DNA from: Solanum dulcamara
Taxonomy: Eukaryota; Streptophyta; Magnoliopsida; Solanales; Solanaceae
Reading direction: 5' to 3'
Assembly (NCBI RefSeq): GCF_947179165.1
Contig: NC_077242.1
Location: forward strand, 49,919,097-49,983,096
Length of the DNA stretch: 64,000 bases
Part shown: positions 10,918 through 21,948 of the stretch, piece after piece
Position numbering within the stretch: the first letter of the stretch is position 1
Layout: each line of letters starts with the position of its first letter
The notes under the pieces: generated by a model
What the model saw: only the letters and a program-made list of their open reading frames with translations
What the model was told of the DNA's origin: nothing
Databases searched by the model: none
Made by a program: the position numbers and the translations under genes

Positions 10918-13900
10918 CTCCAAGGCTTATGTTTCACTGATGTCATAAATTCTTTTTAGGTACTAGATTGTCAGAAGATAGCCGAAAATATGGGGCTGAA
11001 AACACATCTACAAGTGGTAGTACGCTATCTAAAGCAGCATTAAGTTACAGTAGGGCTCAAGGTGAAATTGAGAAGGAACATGAGGATCTACTAAAGGCCC
11101 TTGGGACTCAGGTTTGGGAAAATATATCTCTGACCATAAACTTAGTTGTGCCTTCTTCATTATCATGCTGCGTTTCATCAAATTTTGTTTTTTGTGCAAA
11201 GGAATGGGAGGTGTTGGTTGAGGCTAGTGGTGTCAAATGGGCGGGTTGGGTCAAATATGGGCGGGTTGAAAATGAATCAACATAAAATGGGTAATAACTC
11301 AACCCGCCCATATTTTATATGGATAACAAATATGTTGGGTAAAATACTATTTTACCCATATTTACCCATATTTTCATGAGTAAATAGGACTTTACTTTAA
11401 AATTCAATATGAAGAAAATATTTTAGTCTTTTTTTGGATGAAAAATATTGAAAATATTTTATTTAATTTTATTGTATCATAAAACTAAATCTTACACCCT
11501 ACGCGGGATCTAACTTCGAAATCGGGACCCAGTCGGAACCCGACCTAGGTCAACTTCCAAATCATGAACCAACCCTGACCCCAACCCCGACTCCGATTCA
11601 AGACCCCACATCAAAATCGAGGTTCGATCCCGACACCTAAATCGAGATCCGACCCTGACACCCTACTTGGGACTCCACTTTCAAATCAGAATTCGACCCC
11701 GACACCTAACTTCGATGATCGATCTGGGATCCTACCTCGACTATTGACCAGAAATCCGATTACCAATCTGAGACCCGACATTTGAACCGACACCGACACC
11801 GACACCGACACCCAACTCCAACCCCAATGACTGATTCAAGACTTGATCTCGACACTTGATTGAGGACCCAACCCTGACCCGAGATTCAAATCGGGACTAG
11901 ACACCCAAACTGGGATCCGACTTTTGAACCAGGATTCGACTCCGACACCCGATACATAACTCGGTATTCGACATGAAACTTGACCCCGACACCCTATCCA
12001 GGACCCGACCCTGACTCGAGACATGACTTTCGAATTGGGACCCAATCCCTACACCTGATCCAAGACCGGACTTTCGAATTGGGATCCTACCCCGACACCT
12101 GACCTAGACAATGTATCTGAGACCCAAACTCGATACCTGATTTGGGACCTGAGTTTGACTACTGATCCAATACCTAACTTTTGAATCGAGATCCGACTTC
12201 GACACTTGGCCAGAATTTGACTTTTGAATCAGGATCTGACTCCGACATTCGGCCCTGGACCCAATTTTTGAGTTGGGACTTTACTCTGACACCTGATCCA
12301 GGACTCGACTTTCGAATCGAGATTCGACCTCGACGATCAATACGAAACCTGAACCTGACACCTGATCTAAGACCTGACCTTGACTCTCAACTCGAAACCC
12401 TAGTCTAACATTCAATTCGGAACCTCACCCCGACACCTGACTCGTGATCCGATCCTGATACGAGATCCGACCTTGAATTGAGACCTAGGTTCCGACATTC
12501 AAATCAGGATTCAATCCTGACCCGACTTGAAACTTGGGAGTTTGTAGAACGGGATTCTGTAACAGCAAAATCGTTGACCCCTACTTAAATCTTGAAACTG
12601 TTGAGCCACATACTTGTTGGGTGTTGAATTGAGGTCAAGAGTTGGGTCTCGAATCAAGAATCATGAGTCGGATTTTGAATTTCGAACTATTGAGAATCGA
12701 TACACGTGACTTGAGTTAGGGTGGAAAGTTGAGGTGTGAGGTTGAAAAAAGAGTGTTGAAAAATGTTTTCCTTTCTTTTTAGAGAAAGGTTATTTTCCTT
12801 AAATTTGAGGAAAATAAGTTGATTTGAAAACATTTTTACCCATATTTTACCCTTAAATATTCATTTTCTATGTACTCATGTAAAAAGTCATTCACCCAAT
12901 CCATTGAAATATGGGCGGGTTACCAAAATATGGGTCTATTTTGCCAGCCATAACTAATCAAGTCACATCCTCTCAAAAAGATGACGATTTACCCTTAAGA
13001 AAGGTTTAACCCTCTCCATCATTGGGCAGGTCTATGCATCCTTTCGAGATGTGGTTACTCATACTTCACCACCCAAACATCCCATGCATATTTTCTCAAC
13101 CACAAGATGGTCGGTTATGCCCTTAAAAAAGTCATCACTCTCTCCATCATTGGGCACCACCACTCAACATCATCATAAAATAAAAACTAAAATAAGAAGC
13201 TACTAACCAAAACTACAAACACGAACCTTTCTTGATCATATGGAGTTTCCTCCACTTCCTCCTCACTCTCATCCACCAATCGGGTGGTTCCATCTTCGTT
13301 GAGAAACATCTTTGAATTGGAGAGTACCTAAAAATGATCAACAATGTTAGAACAGGCTTGGATACATGCGAAGCTACTGTTTTTGACAGTAACCAGGGGT
13401 CTCGCACCTACTAAAGGGTTATTGCAGGTGCGGAGTCGCACCTGTGGAAAGAGCATCGCAGCGGCGGACTCGCCCATCAGTACATTTCGCTCCTGCAGAG
13501 TAGTTGGCACAGGAGCGGCATCGCTGGTGCAGAAGAAGTTCTGCTCCTGCAGCCCCGTCTTCATCAGTTGGCTTTCCAGATTTTTGGCCACCAACGTTTC
13601 CACCAGCGACCGTCGATTAGACATTGTAACACGCCAACCTCAAATGCAGGTTCATTACAGCAACTACCCAAAATTTCAGCGTTACAACAGTGATTCACCA
13701 GCTCCAACATTGCAACCCACCGATTCACATTAGCCCAACACACAAAATTTTTGACTTTTTAACTTTTGGCCATATGAAATTGTATTCAGACTTCCAACTC
13801 CTCATTTTAAACAAATAATCATGCTCAGACACAACAAATCATTGATAGAAACTTAAATTTCTATCAAAATCATAAAAACCCAATGAAAGCCCTAGTCTCC

Positions 13901-16900
13901 AATTTTAGACATGTTTTATTCGCAGGCTTATCTCAATTACACAAAAGCTTCAAGTTACCTTGCAAATGCAGACCAAATGCAAAAGATTCAAGTTCATACC
14001 TACTTTTAGGAGAGATTTAAGCAAAGCGAAAGTTTGATTTCTTGAAGATCCCTTGAGATTCTTTTTGTTCTTTGGAGGAATTTGTTCTTTACCTTTTTAT
14101 AGGATGTGTAGTGTGTGCAAATGGTGGAGTTCAAGCAGTCTCACTGAGAGGGATGATGGATCTTCACTTATAACGGATAATGAGGAGTTCGTAAAGCCTC
14201 CTCATTCATGAACCTGTTATAACTAGAATGCCAGTCGAGTTTCGCTCCAGTGATCCCGATGTCGAAGTTGCGGCCCCGCATCTGCGGAAAAGGGTCCCTC
14301 ATGTGACAATTGACTCAGTTGCATCGCAGGAGCGGCAGAAATCTTGCATCTGCAGAAGAAGTTTCGCAGGGGCGGCTCCCTTGTACTAGAATTGTCAATT
14401 CTCCTTCAATTTCTGCTTAACACACTAGAAAGTTATGGATTAGTGCAAATGATAATAAAACTAAGAACTAAAAATAAAAATCAACTATATTGCAGGGGCG
14501 GCTCCCTTGTACTAGAATTGTCAATTGTCCTGCAATTTCAGCTTAACACACTAGAAAGTTATGGATTTGTGCAAATGAAAATAAAACTAAGAACTAAAAA
14601 TAAAACTAGGAACTAGAGAGGATGTTGTTGACCTTTGTTTGCATACATTGCTTGGCCTTTGAGTGAGAAATGCCCTCACTTTCGAATGAACTAGAGAGGA
14701 TGTTGTTGACCTTTGTTTGCACCTCTGGTATCATTCCTTTGATTTCGGCATCTTGGATTAGCTTTGGCTTAGAAGGTGTGCACATACCCAAGATTTCGTA
14801 CATGTTAAGCACAACCCTTTTGACTTCGGCCTCCAACTATAATTCATTACTTTTGATCTCTTGAGGAAGATCATCATATGCTTGAAGCTTTGCTCTTTAG
14901 TCGGCCCTCAAGTTTGCAATTTCAAGCCCAAGTTGGATCATGTCATGGTATCGGCGAACATTAAAGTGAAGAAGTTCGTCACTCCATTGGAACAAGTCCC
15001 CCTGTATCATCTCTCAGAATTCAAGACGTAGATTTAAATTCATGAGCCAAGCTTGACTCACAATTTCCATTGTTTCACTCATATTTTCATGCCGAGAAGC
15101 CTCTATACACATTCGTTCATTATGAGATCCCCACAATAGAAACAAGGGTTATCATCATAGGGATTGCAACCCCCAAGATTGGTTTCACCACAAGATGCCA
15201 TAGAAAAAAAATAAAAACAAACAAAAGCACAAAAGAGCAAAAACACAAACAAATATTCACAAGGTGGATCGAAACAAGTGAATTATATATTTTAAACCAA
15301 TTCAACAACAACAACAACAACAACAACATACCCAGTGAAATCCCATAAGTGGGGTCTGGGGAGGGTAGAATGTACACAGACCTTACCACTACCTCATGGA
15401 GATATAGAGGCTGTTTCCGGAAGACCCTCGGCTCAAAAGAGTCGGCCCTAAATAAGAGAGAAAAACCAATATATAGCATAATGACACAAATGAAAAGCAA
15501 TGCAAATTTTACGAGACAAGAACAATAACAATATAAGGGTGATTGAAAAGATAAAGAACTACAATCCACAAATTGAATTGAACCAAAGATATAAATAATT
15601 TTTAGGGGTTTTCAATAAGGAACAAACACTAAACTAATATAATAAAAATAAATGATAGGTTGATCAAAGACCTCTTGACCCGAGGATAGCAAATATATTT
15701 GGGAATGAGGATTCAATTCATGCTCAGCGATCCATCACAAACAACTAAACATTATCAAGACAATTATGGGCAAGTCAACTTTGCCTAGGGTTCTCAAGTA
15801 TCTACTTGTATCTCCCGATCAAAAACAAGTATAACTTGACTAATTCTTTCGAACTTAGCAAGTATAGCAATTCAAACAACCCAATATAGCAACACTAGGA
15901 CATCCTATTCCTAGCTCAATCCATAAGATGAGGGATTAGACCTAGATCTAGACTCTCCCGAGCTCTAGTCCAATAGCCAAACCAATTCTCAAATCGTGCT
16001 AATCAATCTTTCCTACACTCAAATCTTCTTTCTCAAGCAAGATTGAGACTTTTGCAGGAGCAGCAACTGATTAGCAGAAGCGGAGTCGCAGGTGTGGCTC
16101 CTGTGGAACAGTACTCTTTTGTAGGTGCGGTCATTCTTCCGCTGGTGCAGGCTTGTAGGTGCGGGTCTCGCAAGTGCGAGGGACCTAGCAGTGCATTCCC
16201 TGCATTTTCTTCTCTTTTTAGCTCCTTTTTGGCTTCTTTCCTTGTCAATCCTTCTTCAACAGCTTTTCGCCTGGAATATGCATAAAACACGCAGAAGTAG
16301 TCTCTTTTGATGATTATAAGACACAAAATCACAAGGCAAAGGCAACAGATAAGTGGTAAATTTACCACTTATCAGATGTCACAAGTAAGTGCAATGTTGA
16401 TAACATTTTCAGCAGTTATATTCAGCAACCTGTGCCTGAAAAACTGCAGTACAGCTATCTAACAGATCACCAACCGAACTTGCTAAATTTGCTTGGGTTA
16501 TCTAAAACTCAAATATGAAGGTCAAACATTATCCTGATAAATTTTATTAAGTAGGTGTAGTTTGTGGTTGATGAGATGTATGTGAACTTTTATAGACAAT
16601 CATTTTTTTTTCATCCTTTTCTATTTTCTTGATATGACAATGGCCCTATTGTTGTTATTATTATCTTTTAGTTGTCATAATAACCCCATAGCTGCTTCAT
16701 TGTAACCCGCATTTCATTTCCAGATGTCCTGGACTTGATATCTGAATGAGATGAGTTTTTATCATAATTGGTCCAAATTTGCAATAGCTAGAATTCACTT
16801 GTTACCAAGCGAGCAGTGGCACAAAGATCTTTCAAATAAGTTGACTTAGATCTCTCTTTATAATTGATTCATTCATGAAATGGTAAGTGAAGTATGGACT

Positions 16901-18774
16901 TTTTCTTGAATTCTTGATTAGAAGTTTCAAACTTCAGGTTGCTGAGCCTTTAAGAGCAATGGTTGTGGGAGCTCCACTGGAAGATGCTCGACATCTTGCT
17001 CGACGTTATGATAGAGTGAGACAGGAAGCTGAAGCTCAGGTAACATTTAAGAAGGGAAATGTGTTCATTTGAAGTACTTTCTCTGTTTTCACCAATTGTA
17101 TCTTCCATGCTTATCAGTCCTGTCAGTATGCTATTTTTTGTTACTAAAATATAACTGATATTTGGGACTGAGGTGTGCTGCACTGTTTGATTGATTGGCT
17201 AAACTATTGCCGATAGTCATTTATTATTTGTATCTATCATGCATCAACAAGTTACTTGTATTATATCTTGAAGTTCTGTACTTATCCCAAACTTCTTTGG
17301 GACAAGTCAGGCTATAGAAGTTTCCAGACGCCAGGCTAAAGTGAGGGAATCCAATGGTAATCCGGAAAGTGTATCGAAGATGGAAGCTGCTGAAGCAAAA
17401 CTTAAGGACCTAAAGTCAAATGTGGCTACCTTTGGCAAAGAAGTTTCTACTTCCATGGCTGCTGTTGAAGCTCAACAACAGAGGTTAACACTCCAAAGAC
17501 TCATATCCATGGTAGTAGTCTGTTTCTCTTTTCTACTGCAGTTCAAAGTTTTTTATTTTTTCAATCTTTATCACTCAGAAATCTCCATGTGAACCCCTTC
17601 ATTTATTTCTTATTCAAGGTTGAGGCACAGCTCCATTATCATCAGCGAGTTTTGCAGATACTTGATCAGCTTGAGGCAGAGGTACTCTTCTATCAAATTT
17701 TTTTCGCTTGATGTGAAGCATAGGTATCTTATTAGTTTTAAGTGATGATGGATTAATGTACACTCTTCGAGTGCATAGATGATGTCGGAGCGTCAAAGAA
17801 TTGAAGCATTTCCTAGTTCAGCCACAAATAATTCAATGCCTCCTTCCCCATCTTATACCGAAGTTAATGGTGGACTTCATTTTCAGTCATATGATGGATC
17901 CATAGATGGGACAACATATTTCTTGGCAGAGGTGATGGTTGCATTTCCTCTCGCTTGTCTTAAGATGAATCATGATGGATTACTCTCTTTGAGCTTTTAC
18001 TTTATAGCTTTTTATTTTGTTCGTTCATCTCTTACTGTAGGTCGTACACCCATATGAAGCTGAGTCAGATGTCGAGCTCACATTATTGATTGGTGACTAT
18101 GTAGTTGTTAGAAAAGTAAGGTTTAACTCTTAGTCTGTAGTTATTTAATATTTTTCTTTCTGATGCTTTATTGTCTGAGTAATACATTAAGAATACCCTA
18201 CCCCCGCAAACATTCCAACCCCTCCCCATGAGTATCTGGTTGACAATACATCACTAGATACTACATTCTGATAAGGTTGATCACCTTTTGAGACCATGAT
18301 GCATGTGGAGTAGCGCACTAGCATTAGCAGGCATTCTTTCTTTCAACTAGTAATAATAATCATGGTAGTCTAGCACTAGCATATAGCTTTGAGTACCCAT
18401 TTCTGAGTAATTCGTTTTTTAGATTCTTGGAGGATCCAGTTATAATGTATTTAGAGATTCGAAAGGGATTACTTGAACAGATTTTCTCGTTATGCAATGA
18501 CAATTTTGTTACCCTCTTCATTATGTTGTAGCAAGTGCATTCTGAAGGGATGCACATCTTTGGCAAATTGATCACTGGTTGTTGGAGATTTCCCCTTTTC
18601 TACATTCTGTTTCTTCTCCATATATTTAGTTGACATTGGTTCTTCGTTTCTCCAAAGCTGTCAAACAATGGTTGGGCTGAAGGTGAGTGCAAGGGAAAAG
18701 GAGGTTGGTTCCCATTTGGGTATGTAGAAAGACGAGAACGCATTCTTGCAACCAAGGTAACTGAAGTTTTCTAG
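9922..18774 (+). CDS. SH3P2: SH3 domain-containing protein, SH3P2-like (BAR-SH3)
   Basis: Ten exons join in frame into a 370-residue protein: 9922-9981, 10550-10669, 10756-10825, 10960-11111, 16938-17039, 17311-17511, 17619-17681, 17779-17931, 18041-18115, 18658-18774 (stop TAG). All nine introns are GT-AG. The N-terminus ([15 protein letters not shown]) and collinear matches along the whole length are those of Arabidopsis SH3P2, which is about 368 aa. Residues 1 to about 255 form the helical BAR-type region with [15 protein letters not shown] Pro/Ser linker follows. The SH3 domain covers about 302-362, with H-P-Y-E-A, G-D-Y-V-V-V, N-G-W-A-E-G-E and G-G-W-F-P-F-G-Y-V. In Arabidopsis the family binds phosphoinositides and ATG8 and acts in autophagosome formation, clathrin-linked trafficking and cell-plate formation. 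The gene is intact despite 5.8 kb of intron 4. Confidence 0.95.
10847..10915. repeat. (AT)n microsatellite in intron 3
   Basis: An uninterrupted run of about 34 AT dinucleotides lies within the 134-bp intron 3, between the donor at 10826 and the acceptor at 10959. A forward reading frame rich in I-Y repeats across it is an artefact. Confidence 0.97.
11224..12953. mobile_element. hAT-like non-autonomous element in intron 4
   Basis: The left end CTAGTGGTGTCAAATGGGC and the inverted right end (minus strand TATGGCTGGCAAAATAGAC) are imperfect terminal repeats of the type seen on plant hAT MITEs. Subterminal GGGCGGGTT / AACCCGCCC motifs recur near both ends (about 11260-11310 and 12913). The interior is non-coding and mostly a degenerate GC-richer minisatellite. 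I could not find a clean 8-bp target duplication, so the class is tentative. Confidence 0.5.
11500..12540. repeat. Degenerate CGACACC / GACCCGAC minisatellite
   Basis: About 1 kb built from variants of a unit such as CGACACCTGATCCAGGACC followed by GACTTTCGAATCGGGATCC. Units are scrambled and diverged, with a short clean run GACACCGACACC at about 11790-11815. Apparent reading frames on both strands (11836-12045, 12181-12408) are products of the repeat and have no protein family look. Confidence 0.85.
14366..14615. repeat. Two-copy ~125-bp tandem duplication
   Basis: The segment starting GCAGGGGCGGCTCCCTTGTA occurs at about 14366 and again at about 14491. The two copies are nearly identical over about 120 bp. 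A second short duplication, GAGAGGATGTTGTTGACC at about 14617 and 14695, follows directly. These are local duplications inside the intron-4 retroelement block. Confidence 0.9.
15303..15560 (-). mobile_element. 5'-truncated RTE-type LINE, 3' UTR only
   Basis: On the minus strand this reads into a (TTG)n tail at 15328-15303, preceded by CACTGGGTATG. The same 3' UTR words occur in the longer LINE copy at 23790-24076, for example CTTGTAAATTTTGCATTGCA and the CTCTA...CCTCATTGAGG region. The 149-codon hydrophobic minus frame at 15120-15569 is this T-rich UTR and not a gene. Confidence 0.8.
16348..16373. repeat. Perfect 26-bp palindrome at the edge of the intron-4 insert
   Basis: The half-site GATAAGTGGTAAA is followed immediately by its exact reverse complement. 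It lies at the right terminus of the retroelement-derived block, next to the resumption of host intron sequence. Confidence 0.95.
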
Positions 18775-19020
18775 ACATTGCCATTTATGTAGACTGCAAA
18801 TTCGGCATTATGACTATATGCAGTTGTGGTTCCATGCAAAGTCGTGAATCTCTTGTGCATCTAACTGTTGTTAGTGCCTTCGTGTTTGCTTTTGTAATGG
18901 TGTAATCAGGTTCTTGCAGTAAAGAATGCTTGTTTTGGCTTTCTTGTCTTCTTTTAATTTGGCCTTCCTTCTATATTTGCAGAATGGGGATCACAAATTT
19001 TTGTTTTGATAATCTTAGGT
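18775..19020 (+). other. Probable 3' UTR and near downstream region of SH3P2-like gene
   Basis: T-rich, non-coding sequence directly follows the TAG stop, with TTTTGTAATGGTGTAATCAG and TTTTAATTTGG stretches. Such sequence can serve as plant polyadenylation signals, but no site can be fixed from sequence alone. Confidence 0.4.
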
Positions 19021-21590
19021 AGATGGGAAGAAATCACTAGTTATAATTTATTTATCTTTTGTCTTTGTTGAGAATTGAATGTTGGTCTACCATGGTATTC
19101 TTTCCACCTTATTGAACACTGGGCCACACTTTGGATGCCACAACCGTTTCTTTTTAAATGATAAATTCTATGGCAACCATGAGGCACTTTTATGTTGCTA
19201 CCATTTCTCTGTTAGACCTTCATAGTGTGACTTCCCATAGTTTTTGTAGCCTAAAAGAATTTCCTTGGTCCATGCATTAAAGCTGAGGTTGAACTGCAGC
19301 TTGTGGTCTGCTGTGAAATGCCTGTGGTGGAGCAACAATTTCCTGGACAGAGCACTGTAAAGGTGCATTACTTGAGGTTTATTAACATGATCTGATATTA
19401 ACTCTTGAAGGCTAAGCAGAATTGTCAAACTAATTCGAACCTTAAAATATGTAATGAAAGCTTTAGAGATATGAGATATAATGAAAATGTTTTGAGGAAA
19501 GGTAATAACTTTATCTATAAATGTGGATTATAAAACACCACGAGAAACTTCAGTAGGCTTTATAGGATTTTGGACATTGAAACCACATAGGTGATCTAGA
19601 AGGTACATGACTGTAAGAGTGAGTATCTTGAAGACGTTGACCTTGGAAGTATATGACCAATGGGATTATATAGGATGCAGACATGAATATGTATAAACGA
19701 TGACCATATTTGAAATTTTTCATAGCAAATAAGAATATTGTTCGCAAGGAGTACTCGAAATCTTCTTATGTAATAAGGATTAATTTGTAAACATGTTTTG
19801 CTCAAAATCTCATAGATCATAAGACATATTTCTCTATGGACGTCAAATAGTAAATCATATTTTATAGTCTTTAAAATCATAACATAATTAAAACCCTTAA
19901 GAGAGCACCAAATTTAGATTTCAAAAAAGAATCATAGTCTTTTATAGTTTCGTGGTGAAAATTATGAGATTCATGGAATGAGGGCACAATATGAATTTAG
20001 TGTGCATAAGAAATTTGTAAGGAGTTCACGACATTCATAGCAAAGTAGCATGGAAAAGTTCTTATAGTTTTCGTAATTTGACCTAACTCCTTCATCAAAG
20101 ACAATTCATAAATAGGAAGAACTTAATGTGGGGAAGAATAGTAGTGTTTTCGCAAGTAGAGATAGCCTCATATACCTAAATTTCTTCAAAAATATTGAAG
20201 AAAAACTCTTATCTTTGAAGGAGAACTCCAAAAATCCATTCTTAAACCTTGAGATAGATTTTCTACAAATCCTAAGATTAAAATGTAGAAATTTCTTTAA
20301 AAACCAAAAAGAGATTGTTAGAAACGCTTGGATTTCATTGAAGAATCTTCTCTTGATGTGTGAGGAAGAGAAGAAGAGACAACACTAGTGCTAAGGCTTG
20401 GAAAGTTAGAGAATGAGTGAAAAGTTTTAGAAAAATGAATATATAAAGGTTTCTGGAGTCGCACGCCATGGGGGACATGTTGTGTGCCCAACAACGTGTG
20501 TTGCCTTTGCTTCAACCCAGCCATCCTCACATAGTGGAAACATCGATAAAAGATCAAAAATAACCTTTAAATTTAAAAATTCTAACATAATTCTATGTGA
20601 CATTTTAAATTTAGTATTTATTGATATGAGATATACATGCAACACTCATATCAAGAGATTAATGCTTAGTGAAAGTTATAAAGAATAGAAGTATAAGAAG
20701 AATTATTGAAAAAGAAAAAAGAGAGAGCTGAAACTCTTCTTCGCAGCAACCAAAAGAGGAAGCAAAAAAGAATAGTGTTGACTCTAGGTTCAAATCCTCG
20801 TCGCTTGGGAGGTACATTCTGCCCTATACCAATGGCACCTTTCGTTCTTTTGATCCTCTAAGTGGAAGGATTTAAATATATACAATTTCATATACATATA
20901 CACACCGTTTCACCGAGGTACCGGATATCATGGCACTCCTAATCTTATACGTAGATCTGCCCCCTCCCCCCACCCCTCTCTCTCTCTTTCTCTCTCTCTC
21001 TCTCTATCTATCTATCTATATATATATATATGTATGCTTGTTCGATGTTGAACCTTATGTAAGCTCAGTAAATTTTAGTATATAAATAGGTAGCTTCCAA
21101 TTCAACTTTATAATAGAGCTCTCCTTAGACCTTAAATCACTTCCAATGGCCCTCCTATATTTTGTCATGACTATGGGGCTTGATACTAATTTGTAGTCTC
21201 CTTTTGAACATAAGAACATTGTTTCTAATTGCCGATGTAACACTTAAATTCGTAGACCATTTCAGTCCTTCATTCTTTTTAATAAGATAATACACTACAT
21301 TTTAGACCTTTATACTTGGACACAACCTTATTGAATACTTAGAATTTTTGTGACTTCTATAAAATGTACTCTTATGTGCAATCATTTCTTCAAACTCGGG
21401 ATGAAACTCATATTCAACGGATAAATCCTCAGTATGAGAGTACGAGGTATTACAGATTGATTCCAAAAATAAAAATCCTCAAACAATAAAAAGAAAAAAT
21501 AATCAAGATGATTAGAATATGGGTAAAGCTTCTCATAAAATCTCAAGAGAGGTTCAGATACTTGAAAATAATAAAAATGAACACATCTAA
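19021..21590. other. Unresolved intergenic sequence
   Basis: No coding frame above 94 codons and no protein motif. Parts (19600-20560) have the feel of old LTR sequence but lack recognisable ends. Around 20785-20800 there is a GGTTCAAATCC word that matches a tRNA/SINE box B. I could not find a convincing box A at the right distance, so it is noted but not called as a SINE. Confidence 0.4.
20965..21032. repeat. Compound microsatellite (C-rich, CT, CTAT, AT)
   Basis: A run of CCCCTCCCCCCACCCC passes into (CT)n, then (CTAT)n, then (AT)n. It is simple-sequence DNA with no gene. Confidence 0.95.
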
Positions 21591-21948
21591 ATAAGTTATA
21601 TTTCCTTGTGAAAATAAAAAATTAAAATGAGATAGTTATTGACAATATTTTTTCTATAATTTGTTGAAATAATGAAACAAAATGAAGTTCTTGAACCAAA
21701 ATCTATCAAAAAATGTAGAGAGAGAAAAACGTGGCAAAATAAAAGATACAACTAAAATTGAATTAGCTTTGATAGGAAAATGCAAATCTTTTTTGACGTA
21801 TAGTTCAAACAACTTAAGGTGTAATGTAAGTGGGGTACAAATGCATATTTTTGTGAAAGCAACATGAGAGAAATAAAGTCTTAAGAAATAAAACAAGATT
21901 TGTGGCACAAGAATTTTTGCAAAGACCTGACATTGATTATATAGAGAA
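21590..21948 (+). pseudogene. Ty1/copia pol relic, 5' part of reverse transcriptase
   Basis: Forward translation gives L-E-P-K-S-I, then a segment ending V-G-Y-K-C-I-F. After that come a basic stretch, R-F-V-A-Q-E-F-L-Q-R-P-D-I-D-Y. This is the start of the copia reverse transcriptase domain (family pattern A-R-L-V-A-Q-G-F-S-Q, G-I-D-Y). Frameshifts and stops abound. The domain is interrupted right after D-Y by the LINE and resumes at 24113. Confidence 0.8.

Larger units (their letters stand above)
12954..16374 (-). mobile_element. Composite retroelement-derived block filling intron 4
   Basis: The minus strand starts TGATAAGTGG at 16374, which looks like an element terminus. The block holds clusters of GCAGGTGCGG / GCAGGAGCGGC words (13370-13560, 14260-14380, 16050-16180), which I associate with Solanaceae retroelement LTRs. 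There is a short gag-like minus-strand start (M-A-S-C-G-E-T-N) near 15201 and a nested LINE tail. No gene in it is intact. The left boundary and exact family are not resolved. Confidence 0.45.

Noticed and set aside
10709..10948. Forward frame with a run of I-Y repeats
   Set aside because: It crosses exon 3 out of its use and then reads the (AT)n microsatellite of intron 3.
11836..12408. Two open frames on opposite strands
   Set aside because: Both are generated by the GACCCGAC-type minisatellite and have no resemblance to a protein family.
13328..13733. Overlapping 98- and 129-codon frames on both strands
   Set aside because: They lie in GCAGGTGCGG-rich retroelement sequence in intron 4 and show no domain; overlap on both strands fits chance opening in GC-richer DNA.
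15120..15569. 149-codon hydrophobic minus-strand frame
   Set aside because: It is the T-rich 3' UTR of an RTE LINE read in a chance open frame; the same UTR words occur at 23790-24076.
20785..20800. GGTTCAAATCC box B-like word suggesting a tRNA gene or SINE
   Set aside because: No box A at a proper distance and no cloverleaf can be drawn, so no RNA gene is called.
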